Shown here: positions 1-10,937 of the stretch, one piece after another
How positions within the stretch are numbered: position 1 is the stretch's first letter
Layout: each line of letters opens with the position of its first letter
Assembly: GCA_016808115.1 (NCBI GenBank)
Contig: JAEQBH010006818.1
Location: 124,001-188,000, forward strand
DNA from: Tetrastigma voinierianum
Lineage: Eukaryota > Streptophyta > Magnoliopsida > Vitales > Vitaceae
Direction of reading: 5' to 3'
Length of the DNA: 64,000 nucleotides
The notes under the pieces: generated by a model
Seen by the model: only the letters and a program-made list of their open reading frames with translations
The model's database searches: none
What the model was told of the DNA's origin: nothing
Program-made: the position numbers and the translations under genes

Positions 1-340
1 CATTATTGATATTCCATCCACCAATGTAGTAGCTAAAACATAAAATCGTAGAACCATGAAATCGAACCATACAAACTCTAGACAAATACAACCATATACA
101 ATAGGTTCTCTTTACACACAACATAAAATACAACCCTAACCATGAAATTGAACCATACAAACCTTAGAACCACCATTTTTACCAAAATAAACAAAACTAA
201 CACAATACATTGGACAAAACATAAAGACCTTTCTTTGGGCGCTTGGGCATGACACCAGCTGCATTTTGCCGAAAAGCATTACCTTTTGGAAGAGGATGTT
301 GTCATGATTACAGCTTTGTGTGGGTTTGTGACTGATGTTG
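1..340. other. flank of the first retroelement, no gene recognised
   Basis: AT-rich sequence without a recognisable gene. Two near-identical 24-base direct repeats, starting accatgaaatcgaacc and accatgaaattgaacc, lie at 54-77 and 139-162. A short open frame on the minus strand runs across the LTR boundary but resembles nothing I know and is probably chance. This DNA is the left flank of the Athila-like element. Confidence 0.4.
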
Positions 341-1357
341 TGATTCGTGCCACAGTAGGCTGAGCTAAAATCAACAAAATTTGTATACACCCCAAGTTCC
401 TGCACTCCGTAGTCAAGCTCACTGTGATATAGTGGTCTAGGATCGAACACGGGGATGAGTTTTCATCCTAAAATGGTTTTGCATCCAGTGCACGAAGGTA
501 AGGCTTTCTATTTGGACTCTTTGGAGTTGGGTTTCAAAACGGTGGGAATGGTTCAAAGAAAATTGTAAAAAGCTGAAATTAAAAGGTGAAAAAGTTAACT
601 TTGAAAGATTGGTCCACTAACTTGGCAAGTTAGAGACAAAACAAGTCTCGGGTTTATCCTGTGATTATGACAAACAACCTATAGTCCACTGGCATAACTG
701 GATCTACGTTTAACTAGCAAACCTCACCGTAGGAAACATCTCTATTTGAGTCAGCAATTGCTTGTCTGATTATGGCCCTTTTAGTTTAAAACCCTAACAT
801 TAAATTATCATTTCAGAGGCTCGTAAAGACCATCTAAAGAACAACAGTGCATCTCTCACCCGAGCACTGCATCCTAAAGCATGGAGAGTATTGGCCAAAA
901 TAATAACAGTAAATGTTATTTAACCCTAATTTGAAGAACCCTAACATGTAAATATTATCTCAGAGGCTCGTAAAAACCATCCAAAGAACTCTATGGAGTC
1001 CTAAAGCATGGAGAGTATTGGCCAAATCAATAACATCCCATGTTATGCAACTAAGTTTTGAGAATAAGAGCCATAAATACACTACACGTAGCTTTAATAC
1101 AAGAGAGACTGACTTGTCATATGCCCCACACCACGAGCTAACTTCCTTCCTCTTCAAAGAAAGGAACAGCCAAGCATCTCTTGAGTTGTCATCCTCAAGA
1201 GGTGTGTTTGGCAGCCGAGAAAGGGAGAGAGAAGAGAGAAAAGAAATAAAAACAAAACCTAAAATAAAAGACTTTATTTACAAAAATAAAAACTTACAAA
1301 AATATCTTCTCCTGATTTGTTCACCAATTGTTCTCTAATTATTACAAAACAAGAGGC

Positions 1358-1367
1358 TTATATATAG
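1358..1367 (-). promoter_or_regulatory. TATA-like box of the LTR
   Basis: On the minus strand the sequence reads CTATATATAA, in the transcription direction of the element and downstream of the TAGCGAAA motif cluster. This is where a U3 promoter would be expected. The second LTR has only a decayed version near 9547. Promoter function is inferred. Confidence 0.5.
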
Positions 1368-1489
1368 AGCTCCTCAAAGATATGAAATACCAAAAAACCT
1401 ATGAAATTGGCTAAGTTATTGGACAATTAAGTAATACACCAAGTTTGGAGCGATTTGGCATTAATTCTGGCATGTGAGGCATCCGATTT

Positions 1490-1770
1490 TCGCTAAGTGA
1501 GGAATTTCGCTAATTAGCGAAATCAGCAGTCTGAAGAAATAAAGCTGCTTAAGGGTGGGTAATTTTGCTAGCTAAGCCGAAGTTGTTATGGCTAGCGAAA
1601 TTTTGTGAAGCGAAATCAATTATTTTCGCTAAGGAGCAGTGCTAGCGAGAATTTGGGTGGTCTAGCGAGAATTTGGCATTTCGCTAAGGTTGCGAGAATT
1701 TTAAAGCTGGGTTCTTGAAATTTTAGCAATCCTAGCGAAAATTTTTCGCAAGCTTAGCGAAAATTCGGCT
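1490..1770. promoter_or_regulatory. cluster of TTTCGCTA / TAGCGAAA inverted motifs
   Basis: The octamer TTTCGCTA or its complement TAGCGAAA recurs many times in about 280 bp. The best is a perfect 20-base palindrome at 1504-1523 (ATTTCGCTAATTAGCGAAAT). The second LTR has the same cluster at about 9680-9950, with one inserted A in the palindrome (9687-9707). It lies in the presumed U3 region. A regulatory role is inference. Confidence 0.5.
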
Positions 1771-2080
1771 TTATTGGGTAACTTCAACTGCATTGCCTCC
1801 TGTCTTCAAGCGCATCACATTTTCTTCATTTGCCTTGGTTTCTCATTGATTCTTAGGCGGTTGATGGTGAGACATGAATTCGACCGTGATTCATCATTTG
1901 ACTCGAGATTGGACTCCAAAAGTGCGCAAAAGCCTGCAAAACAGCCAAAAATACTCTCTAAATGGCATAAGTACTACTAAGAAGACTAGAACACTTCAAT
2001 CGGTATATATGACATGATTAATGTACAAAAAGCACTTTCAAGGAAACCTATCTAATATGGGTTAAAGTGCACTTTGGGCA

Positions 2081-3319
2081 TTGATACTAACTTAGAAAGA
2101 TTACTTTCAGAAGTCCACTTAGCAATGCAAAATAAAAGAAAAAGGAGATGCATGTGTTGATTTTAAAAGGTTATGATTTAAAAGGGTTTATATACATATA
2201 AACATTACCTTAACTTGAGTGAAATCAAAGTTGTAAGTATGAAAGAATCAAAACCATAAAGAGCAATTCGAGGTCAAGATTGGATCATAATTTCTCAGCA
2301 ATTTCCACCTAAGTCTAATGGTTCTTTTTGTAGCAGTTAAGCCAATAAGCTGCAAAACCACCTCCCCCGACCCCTATAAGACATGGCCTTAAGTTGTTGA
2401 CAGGCTGAATGGGATGATTACACTTTTCTTTCTTTATTCATCTGCATGCGTAAGGGTGCAATACTTAAAAATCCGACTTCACCAAAGTCAGGTGTAGCAG
2501 GGTCCGCAAGTGACTTAGCAGAAGTGTTAAGGTTTAGGGCATCAAGCCAAAAGGATCAGCTGACCACTAGCTCTAAAGGAAACTGCCGGGACTCAAGATG
2601 ACCGAAAATTAAGTACCCACAAGTCATTAAACTTCACCTATCCACCCATGTATGAACACAAAATCGATGACTCCCGGTAATTAAGGCAGGCATCGGGTTT
2701 CAAGAGCTTCGCCATACACCCCTCGGACCGTGCTCGGGTTTCAAAGCGAATTTCACGACTTTATTTTCCTTTTTCTTTTTTTCTTTTCTTTTTCTTTTAC
2801 GCTTTTCTTTTCTTTTCCTTTTGAAGACAACATTGGTCTTCAAATGTAGGTAACTCAAAACTATCTGGTAATAACAAACCTAAGGCGGCACCAGCGAAAG
2901 AAAGCCACACACAATTAAGCCTATTGGGAACAATGGGTGCGTGTGAATAGCATAAGGAGAAATTTCAATTGAGCATGCGAACTGAGGTGACCAAAAATTG
3001 TCTCAAGCATGGAATTTGTCCTAGCATATAAAGTGACAAATATTGATTCATTCTCAACATGAAGCAATTCAATTGTCCAATTATAGCAATTCAATTGTTC
3101 AATTGAAAAGAAAAACACATTTAAACCTAGTGGAGGCACAAAACATGATATGTACAAAAAGCTGTATATATATAAACTGAATAGCTTTTGATATAGCCAA
3201 AATGGCTAATACTTGAATACAAAGCTAAACACAAAACTATCACTGCCTACTATGGCTAATACATAAATCCTAAACAAATTAGTAATGGAGTTGATAAAGC
3301 AGTAAATAAACAAAATCAA
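2081..3319 (-). other. 3' noncoding part of the Athila-like element, with polypurine tract
   Basis: No coding similarity seen. On the minus strand 2760-2825 is a long polypurine run (plus strand ttttcttttcttttt-type), reminiscent of the purine tracts near the 3' LTR of Athila and Tat elements. It lies about 680 bp from the LTR, so it may not be the functional primer. The short ORFs here (2921-3157, 3206-3466) look like chance frames. Confidence 0.45.
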
Positions 3320-5396
3320 AAGAAACCTAACCTGGCCTCTTGTGGTGGTGGTGAGTGAGTGAACTGGCTTCTTTACTTGGTGGCGGAACATCAATGAAGA
3401 TTTGCATCGGTGGTGGGCTCCTCTCGCTGACCCCGGGAACATGAGGAAGACCAGGGTGGGTCTCATCTGGAGTCAGCATAGAATGGCCTTTGGGCGACCT
3501 GATCTGGTGACTGTGTAGGCTGTGAGAGTGGCGAGATGGCATCCATCACACCAGCTATCTCCCTCGGTAGCATGTGGATGTACTCCGGTGAATGATGTGC
3601 AGATAGGAGAGAAGCCTGGGTATCTGTTTGGCTGCTGATGTAGTATGTGGAGGAGATGGAGGTGAGCGATGCGGAATGGGAGTCCTCACGTACCTCGAGC
3701 TCGGGAGACGAGGCATATCATCACGTATGGTAGTCCTCTCGACCTCGACCGAGTACCTCCTCCTGGTCTGGCAATTCATGTGGAATGAGACGGGCATAGT
3801 CATAACCCGGTCCTCACGACACTACATGAAGGCATCTAGCTCTCATCTCTAGCACAGGCTCCTGCAGGAATCCCATACGCTCCGAGAACATAGCACGGAG
3901 GAGTCTCGGCATCGATAGTGGGATGCCTCCGCTCAGAGTCAGTTCTTTTCGATGGACCTTCTCCTCAAAATGCAAAGGGAGGCCATCACCCATTTCGAAG
4001 GACTGAACCAAAAATCCCACGAGATCCGTTAAAAGTGCCTCGGGATGGCTCATCCTCCTCTGCACATAATCTTTGCGGAGAACTGGCTGATGCGTAGCGG
4101 ATGGTGTGATGAGCGACATGCGAGGCGGAAGCTGCCTCCTGTAAAATACTGGACCAGCAGTGGTGTCTCTGGCCAGTGCTCGGACCATCTCCACGTATTG
4201 GGTGGGCCCAAGCTCTATAACCCTGCAGTGCGGCGATGTCACCTTGATCAATCTTCTTTGAGAAACCTCGGCTGGCACTGAGAGTACACAGGGCGTCGTC
4301 TATCTTGGCTTTGAATCTCTAATTGGACCGTCTGTCTCCTGGATGTCATAGAGTGGTAGAACTGCCGTACCACTCTCGGGTAATAAAGCGTCGCGGAGTC
4401 ATGAAAAGGGTAGGAGTGAATACTCCTCGATCAATCTCAGACTCCCGATATCTGGGGTCAGCTCTCAATGCGGAGATATCATAAAATGACTCCTAATGAA
4501 ACTCTCTGTTGTGGAGTCGCACATTCCCCGGAATGGGGTTCCCTACAAATAGTGGCCTCTGATCTCGGCCAGCGGCAATTTGTGGTGATGATCGCCTCAC
4601 GTAAACCCCGATGGCGGGATGGTGGGGGCACAGTGGAAGATGACTTCGCTGGGCCCGATGTGCGGGCCACGCTTGGAAGGTCGGGCCCTCTTAACTTTCT
4701 CCTCCCGCGGTACGAGGGCGTGGGACGGGGTCCCATCCGAGTCGATAACGTCTACAATCCACTGAGGCTCCCTTGGGGCGCCTCTGGGAGCCGGTGATGG
4801 TACGAAGTGGGACTGGTGGGACCGCTCTCTCGGGCGTCTTGAATCTCACTGAGGCGAGCGGGACCACCGAAATCTGAACCATATCTGATATCAGTAAAAT
4901 GCTCGAAAAGGGCTCGACTCGTGAAAATAGCTCTTGCCTTTGTAGTACTGAACGGAAGCTCTCTGGAGGCCTGCGAACCACCCAAAGACGAAGCAAAGCC
5001 CGAACCGGGGCTCCTTGAGCGCTAATTTGGAATGGCCACTGAACCCAACCAAACAAGGCTCGGGAAATGGCCCGGATCTTGAGGGCGAGGCACCCTTGAG
5101 GCCCGGAACCGGGCCTGGCGGTAATGGCTCGGTGGGGCGATCAGGCTGTCGGGCTCGTGCGCGTGGTGGAAGCTGGCTGAAGGCTCGGTAGCGCAGTGCG
5201 TGCGTGACCCGAGGATGGCTATACTAGAAAGTCGGTCGAGCCAAAGCACGGGGTGTAGGGCTGGCGGCTCGGTCTGGCGGACCACGAACTCCGGCGATGG
5301 AGCTGAGGCGGTCGGCGGCCGAGGCGATCGACGGCCGGAGGCGGGACTCGAACCATGGGAAGCTCGGGCAGTGGGGAGGAGAATGTGAAGTGGCAT
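3320..5396 (-). pseudogene. ORF2 of Athila-like element, plant-transposon protein family, frameshifted
   Basis: A GC-rich coding remnant on the minus strand, spread over at least three frames. The N-terminal part is Pro/Ser/Arg-rich (5396-5022). The middle has a block ending RYGSDF (about 4890) and a VVRQFYHSM motif (about 4360). The C-terminal part (4278-3814) contains the series VRALARDTTAGPV, VQRRMSHPEALLTDL and LHFEEKVHRKELTL. These resemble hypothetical proteins encoded in plant gypsy elements (Pfam-type 'putative plant transposon protein'), from memory of the family. It sits where Athila elements carry their env-like ORF. Function unknown. The family assignment is moderately sure; the exact start is not, with ATG 5396 and ATG 5356 both possible, in different frames. 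Confidence 0.6.
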
Positions 5397-5416
5397 TCTA
5401 AACCAACCCCTCCCTG

Positions 5417-5424
5417 TTTATATA
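5417..5424 (-). promoter_or_regulatory. TATA-like box just upstream of ORF2
   Basis: The minus strand reads TATATAAA inside GCTTATATAAAC, about 20 bp upstream of ATG 5396 and about 60 bp upstream of ATG 5356. Start-site spacing of 25-35 bp would favour ATG 5356. The site lies inside the element, far from either LTR, and a comparable arrangement exists in the plus-strand Athila copy at 35629. Confidence 0.35.
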
Positions 5425-5760
5425 AGCATCCGGCGAGCGAAGGGTCTTTCTGCAATTTTTTTTACTATTTTACTTTGAATTTAGCTCACACAAATACACA
5501 CTGCAATTCAAATTTTGAGTTAAAATGAAAATTAATATATTACTAAAAGTAAAAATTAAAATTAAAATTAGGAAATAGAATATATCGAATAATTTGTATA
5601 AGATAATATAAAATACTTACCAACTTGCTAAAAATGGAAAAATTTGCTAAATTAGGAAACATCTTAAAAATAGCTAAAGAAAATGGAAATTGACCCCAAA
5701 ATAATAAAAAAAACAAAATTGTTGAGCTACTTGATTTAGTTTTTGAGAACACAAACCGGT
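5425..5760. other. AT-rich spacer between protease and ORF2
   Basis: Strongly AT-rich with no coding similarity. In a complete Athila element several kilobases of reverse transcriptase, RNase H and integrase would precede ORF2. Here there is only this spacer, so the pol genes are missing rather than hidden in another frame. Confidence 0.6.
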
Positions 5761-8230
5761 TCAAATACTAAAATTACTCGAGGGAGGGTCAAGGAGGATG
5801 ATCTCACTCCAACCCGTCCCCGATTGCACGAAATTTAATTCCATGGTTTGGGTGCTTGATTGTTGATGTGGTCCTTCTTGATGGCTTTGGAATTGATCAA
5901 TTGAAACTGGAGTTGGTGTTGGCAAGACCAATATCTTCATCTCAGCATGAGCATTACCGTTCGTGACTTTCACGCACAGCGATCGGGTGAAAGCGACCTC
6001 ATCGGAAATTTGATTTTCAATTTCTAGCAACCATGTTGTTGTTCAAATGAAGATATTCAACTCCATGGTCATGTTGCAAAAGTTAATTGCATGACTCCAT
6101 TCGGCAATTTATTATTGCATTAGCGAGTGGCGAGAAATAGTCTTCTAAGATGATTGGTACATGATTGGGTTCACTAGCAATTGGTTCGATTATCGAGTAC
6201 CACAAAAATCTCTTTGGGTAGTAGAATTTGTCTATGTCACCAAGACATCCTCAACTATCCCTTAGGGATTTTCACGGATCTATCGGCCAATGAGAGTGTG
6301 ATGTTGGTAGGTTTAAGTTCACCTAAACCCTATTTGCTTATATCTTGAATCTGACATTAGGTTCTACTTGGCTCATCGAGCAAGGATTTTCTATGCAATT
6401 CCCACCAATATTAGTGAAATTGTGGGAGATCCGGGATCTTTGTATTTGACAAGGTATTTACTTTGAATTATAGCTTTGTATGACTCATTGAGAAATGCTT
6501 TCTTCTCAATGCCTAATCCCTTTTTGATTGTGCAAAGATCTTTCAAAAATTTTGCATAAGCAGGGACTTGTTTGATTAGGTCCAGTAAAGGTATATTAAC
6601 CTTCACTTGCCTTAAAACCTCAAGAATGCACCGCGTTGAGTTGCGCTTCTTCTTCCCTCTAAGTGCTTGTGGAAATGGAGGTGGTATGCGGTATTTCATT
6701 GAATCCTCCTCTAGGAGAATATGCTCAGGTTGCAATTCTTCTCCCTACCTAGGTTCTTCAACAGGTTTTGGCATAGGCTGATCAACCTCTTTTCCACTTC
6801 TCAGGGTGATTATGGCCTTAACCTCATCCATTCCTGAATTGTTGGATGATCCTACCTCATGAATTCCTTTAGGATTTGGAACTGTTTGTGATGGAAACCT
6901 CCCTTTCTCTTGTACCTCTAGCAACTTGTTAATCTTGGTGATTGAATACTGTAGGCTATCAATTTTCTGGTTGAGATTGCTCTCAAGCCCATCTATTCTC
7001 TTATTCAATGTACTTTCTCGTTATCAATCCTTTATTGCCAGGTGCACATTGATTCCTTTTTGTTTCCTCGGCTCAAGTTGCCCACCACTTACTCGAATTC
7101 AATATGGCTTGCTCTGGAGGATGGTGGTTGTTATGGCTTGTGAGAAACAAAGCGAGTTTGGCACAGGAGTACATAAGCGGGGTTGGGTCTCCATCTGAGA
7201 TTAGGAATTGATTCCTCCAATTGGAATTGTAGGTATTACCATATGGGCATTAGTTGTTGTGGCTTGTATTGTCCTCTGATGTTTGCACATTCGACATCAA
7301 ATCCTTCGCTGCGGCCATAGGACATTACTGTTGGGTGTGCGGGGATTGGAAATTGGTGCAAGGATTGGGTGTCTTGAGGATTACCCCGATCCGCTGCGGC
7401 CACCTCTTGGAGGCTGTTTACCTTCAAGCTCCTCTGCCTTCACGGCTAGGGTTGAAATCTAGCTCTCATTCTATCTTCGAGGCCGGTGCATGCATCCCAC
7501 CACTTTGGTTGGCGGTGGTTTCATCCTATCCGTTTCTCTGGGATTTAAGCTCATCCAGCCCTTGAGAGTTTCAGCAAAATGATTTAAAATCCATGCAGCC
7601 ATCGGGATGTTTGCTTAAAAAGTCTCCACATAGTTTCAAAAGTTGCCTCATGGCGAGAGACATACCACCATGAAATGGTTCACCAACATCCAGAAATATC
7701 AAACCCATGATGTGGGCGAGCGCGTGGTTCATAAATCTTTCCTGACAACATTAAAATCTCCTCCATCGTAGTTTGCAAAAGTATAGATTGTCTTTCAAAT
7801 TATTGGTCTTGTGAGCACTTGAAGAACTTTTCAAGAATTCAGCTGCAGCTCAGCCCAATTTCATTTCTAATAGTTCTGTGCCTCAATGAGTTGAGCCATA
7901 TCTGGCCTGTCCTTAAGAGTCAATGGAAATGCCTTAAGCCAACAAGAAATCCATGTCCATCATACTCGGGCGTAGTAAACCTCCTCAAAATCCCTAATAT
8001 GAGTGTATGGATTTTCATTTTCCATACCATGATATGTGGGGAGTAGTACTAAATATGGCCTCACTGCTACATCTTCAAAGAAGAGGAATGATACAGACGG
8101 GCACTAACTCTAGAGGGTGGATGTGATCCCTCATGGTCTCATAGGCATTCGATTCAAGGGGTTCCCGGTCGGGCTCATGAAACCGTGAATGGGATCCATG
8201 AATGGGCTGGCATAACTTTAACTTCTACTA
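5761..8230 (-). pseudogene. gag-protease of Athila-like element, frameshifted
   Basis: Capsid and protease polyprotein remnant on the minus strand. In order: gag start with VLLPTYHGMENENPYTHIR (about 8060-7990); the zinc-knuckle region, much decayed, near 7430-7240; a coiled-coil-like stretch MNKRIDGLESNLNQKIDSL (about 7008-6950); the hallmark ITLRSGKEV (about 6800); the protease leader PFPQALRGKK to KYLVKYKDPGSPTI (6735-6391); then decayed protease with DKFYYPK, ASEPNHVPIIL and ANAIINCR (about 6230-6090). The frame ends at 5761. Several frameshifts and stops are present, and the protease active-site DLGAS segment is not readable. The LRSGK and KDPGSPTI motifs are typical of Athila gag-pro. 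Confidence 0.8.
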
Positions 8231-8524
8231 GCTGGGTTCAATTGAAAATTTTATCCTATTCAATCTACCCGGGTGTTCATCCCATCACACACGCTTGTTA
8301 CACAATTAAAGAGACAACAAAGAGCAACAACAATCCAGAAAAAGATTAAAATTAACTAAAAATAAAAACCGATCGAATTAAAAACCAAACTGAATTTAAA
8401 ATCCCAAATGTTGGCAAAGCATCGCTAATTGCTAAAAATCGCGCCTCGTAATCGGAAGGTAAAGAGATAAAAGGCTACCTTCACTTATGGACTGGGCATT
8501 TCTTCAACTTACCATCAGGCACCA
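8231..8524 (-). other. leader between PBS and gag
   Basis: Noncoding A-rich stretch between the primer site and the first gag similarity. Nothing else recognised. Confidence 0.5.
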
Positions 8525-8541
8525 TCCCGTTAACGACGCCA
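8525..8541 (-). promoter_or_regulatory. primer binding site, tRNA-Asp type
   Basis: The minus strand reads TGGCGTCGTTAACGGGA, close to the Athila site TGGCGCCGTTGCCGGGGA, which is complementary to the 3' end of plant tRNA-Asp. It lies 3 bp inside the LTR boundary at 8544 and fixes both the strand and the LTR edge. Confidence 0.75.
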
Positions 8542-8543
8542 TT

Positions 8544-10255
8544 TGATTCGCAGGCTACGTAGGTCGAAGCAAAATCAACAAAATTTATACACCTAAGCCT
8601 TTACCACGTCAGTAGTCAAGTTACTCGCAAAGATAGTGGTCAGGATCGAACACGGACGGCTTTTCATCCTAAAAACGGTTTCAGATCGCGTTCGTTGCAA
8701 GGCTTTCTATTCGACTCTGGAATTGCTCAAAAAACAATGGGAATGGCTTAAAATTGAAAATTGTAAAAACTGAAAATTAAAAGGTGAAAAGTTAACTTGA
8801 AGATTTAGTCACTAACTTGGCAAGTTAGGGCAAACAAGTGTCCCTCGGTTTTATCCGCTATGACAAAGAACCTATAGTCCCCGGGTATAACCGGATCGAC
8901 GCTTAACTAGCAAACTCACCCATGAAACATCTCCTATTTGAGTCAAACAGTAGCATGCAAGCATGGCCCTTAAATTTAAACCCTAACATTAAATTATCAT
9001 TTGTGAGGCCTGTAAAGACCATCTAAAGAACAACAAGGCATCTCTCACCCGAGAATCGTATCCTAAAGCATGGAGAGTATCACAAAATAATAAATGCGAA
9101 TGTTATTTAACCCACTCCAAGAACCCTAACATGTAAATATTATCTCGTAGGCTCAGAAAAACCATCTAAAGAACAAATGCCCTAAAGCATGGAGTATTGG
9201 CCAAACTAATAAAGATCCTAAGGTTATGCAATCTAAGTTTTGAGAATAAGAGCCATAAATACACTACCCGTAGCTTAAGATAAGTGACAACATGGTTATG
9301 CCCCACCACTGCTAGCTTCCTTCCTCTTCAAAGAAAGGAGGCTAGGCTTTCAAGCATCTTTGAGCTGTCATCCTCAAGAGGTGTGTTTACAGCCAAGAAA
9401 TGAGAGAAAAGAAGAGAAGAGAGAAAAGAAATAAAAGCAAAACCTAAAATAAAAGACTTTATTTACAAAAATAAAAATCTATGCAAGGCCTTCTTCTCCA
9501 CAATTTGTTCACCAATTGTTCTCTAATTGTTAAGCAAACAAGAGGGGCTTATAGCCTCCTAAAGGTATGAAAATACCAAAACCTATGAAATTGGGTTAAG
9601 TTATCGACAATTAAGTAATACACCAAGTTCGAGGCTACGGCATTAATTGTTGTTACGACGAGGCATCAATTTTCACCTAAGTGAGGATTTCGCTAATTAA
9701 GCGAAATCGAATCTATGAAAATAAAGAAATTCGTGGGAATTGAGTAATTTCGCTAGCTAAGCGAAATTCCATTCAAACTAGCGAAAATTTTTGTGAAGCG
9801 AATCGATTATTCATTGAGAGCAGTGCTGCGAAATTTGGGTAGTCTGCGAGGGTGGCATTTTTAAGCTAGGTTCTTGAAAATTTTAAGCTAAGGTTGCGAA
9901 ATTTTGTAATCTAGCGAGTACAACAAGCTTAAGCGAAAATTCCCGGCTTGTTGATCCTTCTTGCATTGCCTCCTGTCTTATTGCATCACATTTTCTTCAT
10001 TTTGCCTTGGTTTTCTCTGTTGATTCTTGGTAGGTTGATGGTGAGACATGAATTCCAACTTCATGATTCATCATTTGACTCGAGATTGGACTCAGTGCGC
10101 AAAAGCATAACTGACCAAAAAATACTCTCTAAATGGCACCAAGTACTACTAAGAAGACTAGAACACTTCAATTGGTATATATGACATGATTAATGCATGT
10201 GCAAAAGCACTCAAAACCTATCTAATATAGGGTTGAAATTGCACTTTTTGGGGCG
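8544..10255 (-). repeat. 5' LTR of the minus-strand Athila-like element
   Basis: Collinear with 341-2080. On the plus strand it starts TGATTCG and ends near gggcg, where the partner has gggca. Differences are mainly short indels, many removing parts of the TAGCGAAA motifs and the TATA box. Confidence 0.85.
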
Positions 10256-10579
10256 TTAATCATGTGCTATCTTTGCCAAAGGCGGAGAGGGCTTCTGAAT
10301 GTTAAGGTCTTTAGAGAGGGTGGGTGGTAGTGCTGAAAAACAAAATGAGAAGGGATTTGAGGGTCGGGATTAAGATATTAGGGATGTTGTTGGAGTGCAA
10401 AATAGTCTTCTAGGGGGAAGAGGTTGAGGGTGAGGCTGGAGCAGGAGTATCAGTTGAGAGTGAGTAGATATCTTCTCTGAATGCACTCGCAAGGAAGACC
10501 TTGAGGAGTTTATCGGGTCTCAAAATGGGATATGAAATGTTGGGTTTGAGATATCATTAAATTAAATAAGGCTATAAAA

Positions 10580-10582
<3 letters not shown>
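10256..10582. other. purine-rich unclassified stretch
   Basis: About 330 bp rich in G and A (gggggaagaggttgagggtg and similar). No coding similarity. It could be the body of the CACTA element whose right end follows, or older DNA between two insertions. Confidence 0.3.

Positions 10583-10674
<92 letters not shown>
10583..10674. repeat. (AT)n microsatellite, 92 bp
   Basis: Uninterrupted AT dinucleotide repeat. Its length in the assembly is unreliable by nature. Confidence 0.97.
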
Positions 10675-10676
<2 letters not shown>

Positions 10677-10937
10677 TGATGACATTTTAGAAAAAATGTC
10701 TTGGTTTTTCTGTATATCAATGATGTTTTAAAAATGATTGGAGGTATAGTCTATGCCTTATTCCAAGACACTTTCTAGTATGACACTTCTAATGAGCGTC
10801 ATAAAAATAAAAAAAATATACAAGATAATGACGTTTCAAATTAAACGTCATGGTACATTTAATTATATTTGAACAATGACATTGTTTTTAAAACGTCATG
10901 AAATGGAGTGTCAAAAACTTAAATTTTTGTAGTAGTG
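10675..10937. mobile_element. right end of a CACTA (EnSpm) transposon
   Basis: The segment ends with AAATTTTTGTAGTAGTG (10921-10937), the reverse complement of a CACTACTACAAAAATTT terminal inverted repeat, the usual end of plant CACTA elements. Inside are subterminal repeats with the core AACGTCAT or ATGACGTT in both orientations (about 10829, 10845, 10897), as expected for transposase-binding repeats. No matching left end is visible, so it is truncated, split by the Athila-like element, or extends beyond the window. Confidence 0.7.

Larger units (their letters stand above)
341..2080 (-). repeat. 3' LTR of the minus-strand Athila-like element
   Basis: On the plus strand it begins TGATTCG and ends GGGCA, and it matches 8544-10255 throughout in order, with many small indels. 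Shared landmarks include the run ggatcgaacacgg, the actttatttacaaaaataaaaa block and the TAGCGAAA-rich block. This copy is the better preserved of the two: it keeps a clear TATA-like site that is degenerate in the other. Confidence 0.85.
341..10255 (-). mobile_element. Athila-like Ty3/gypsy element lacking RT and integrase
   Basis: Two direct repeats of about 1.7 kb (341-2080, 8544-10255) enclose internal sequence read on the minus strand. The order in element direction is LTR, PBS complementary to tRNA-Asp, gag-protease (8230 to 5761), AT-rich spacer, second ORF (5396 to 3320), 3' noncoding region, LTR. Gag and protease resemble the plant Athila/Tat group. Reverse transcriptase, RNase H and integrase are absent: only about 360 bp separates the protease end from the second ORF, so this is a non-autonomous derivative. 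No convincing target duplication was found (left flank tgttg, right flank ttaat). Family assignment rests on protein and PBS resemblance recalled by eye. Confidence 0.8.

Noticed and set aside
3814..4278. Host gene of 154 codons
   Set aside because: Continues upstream and downstream in other frames, lies inside an LTR-bounded element and resembles transposon ORF2 proteins.
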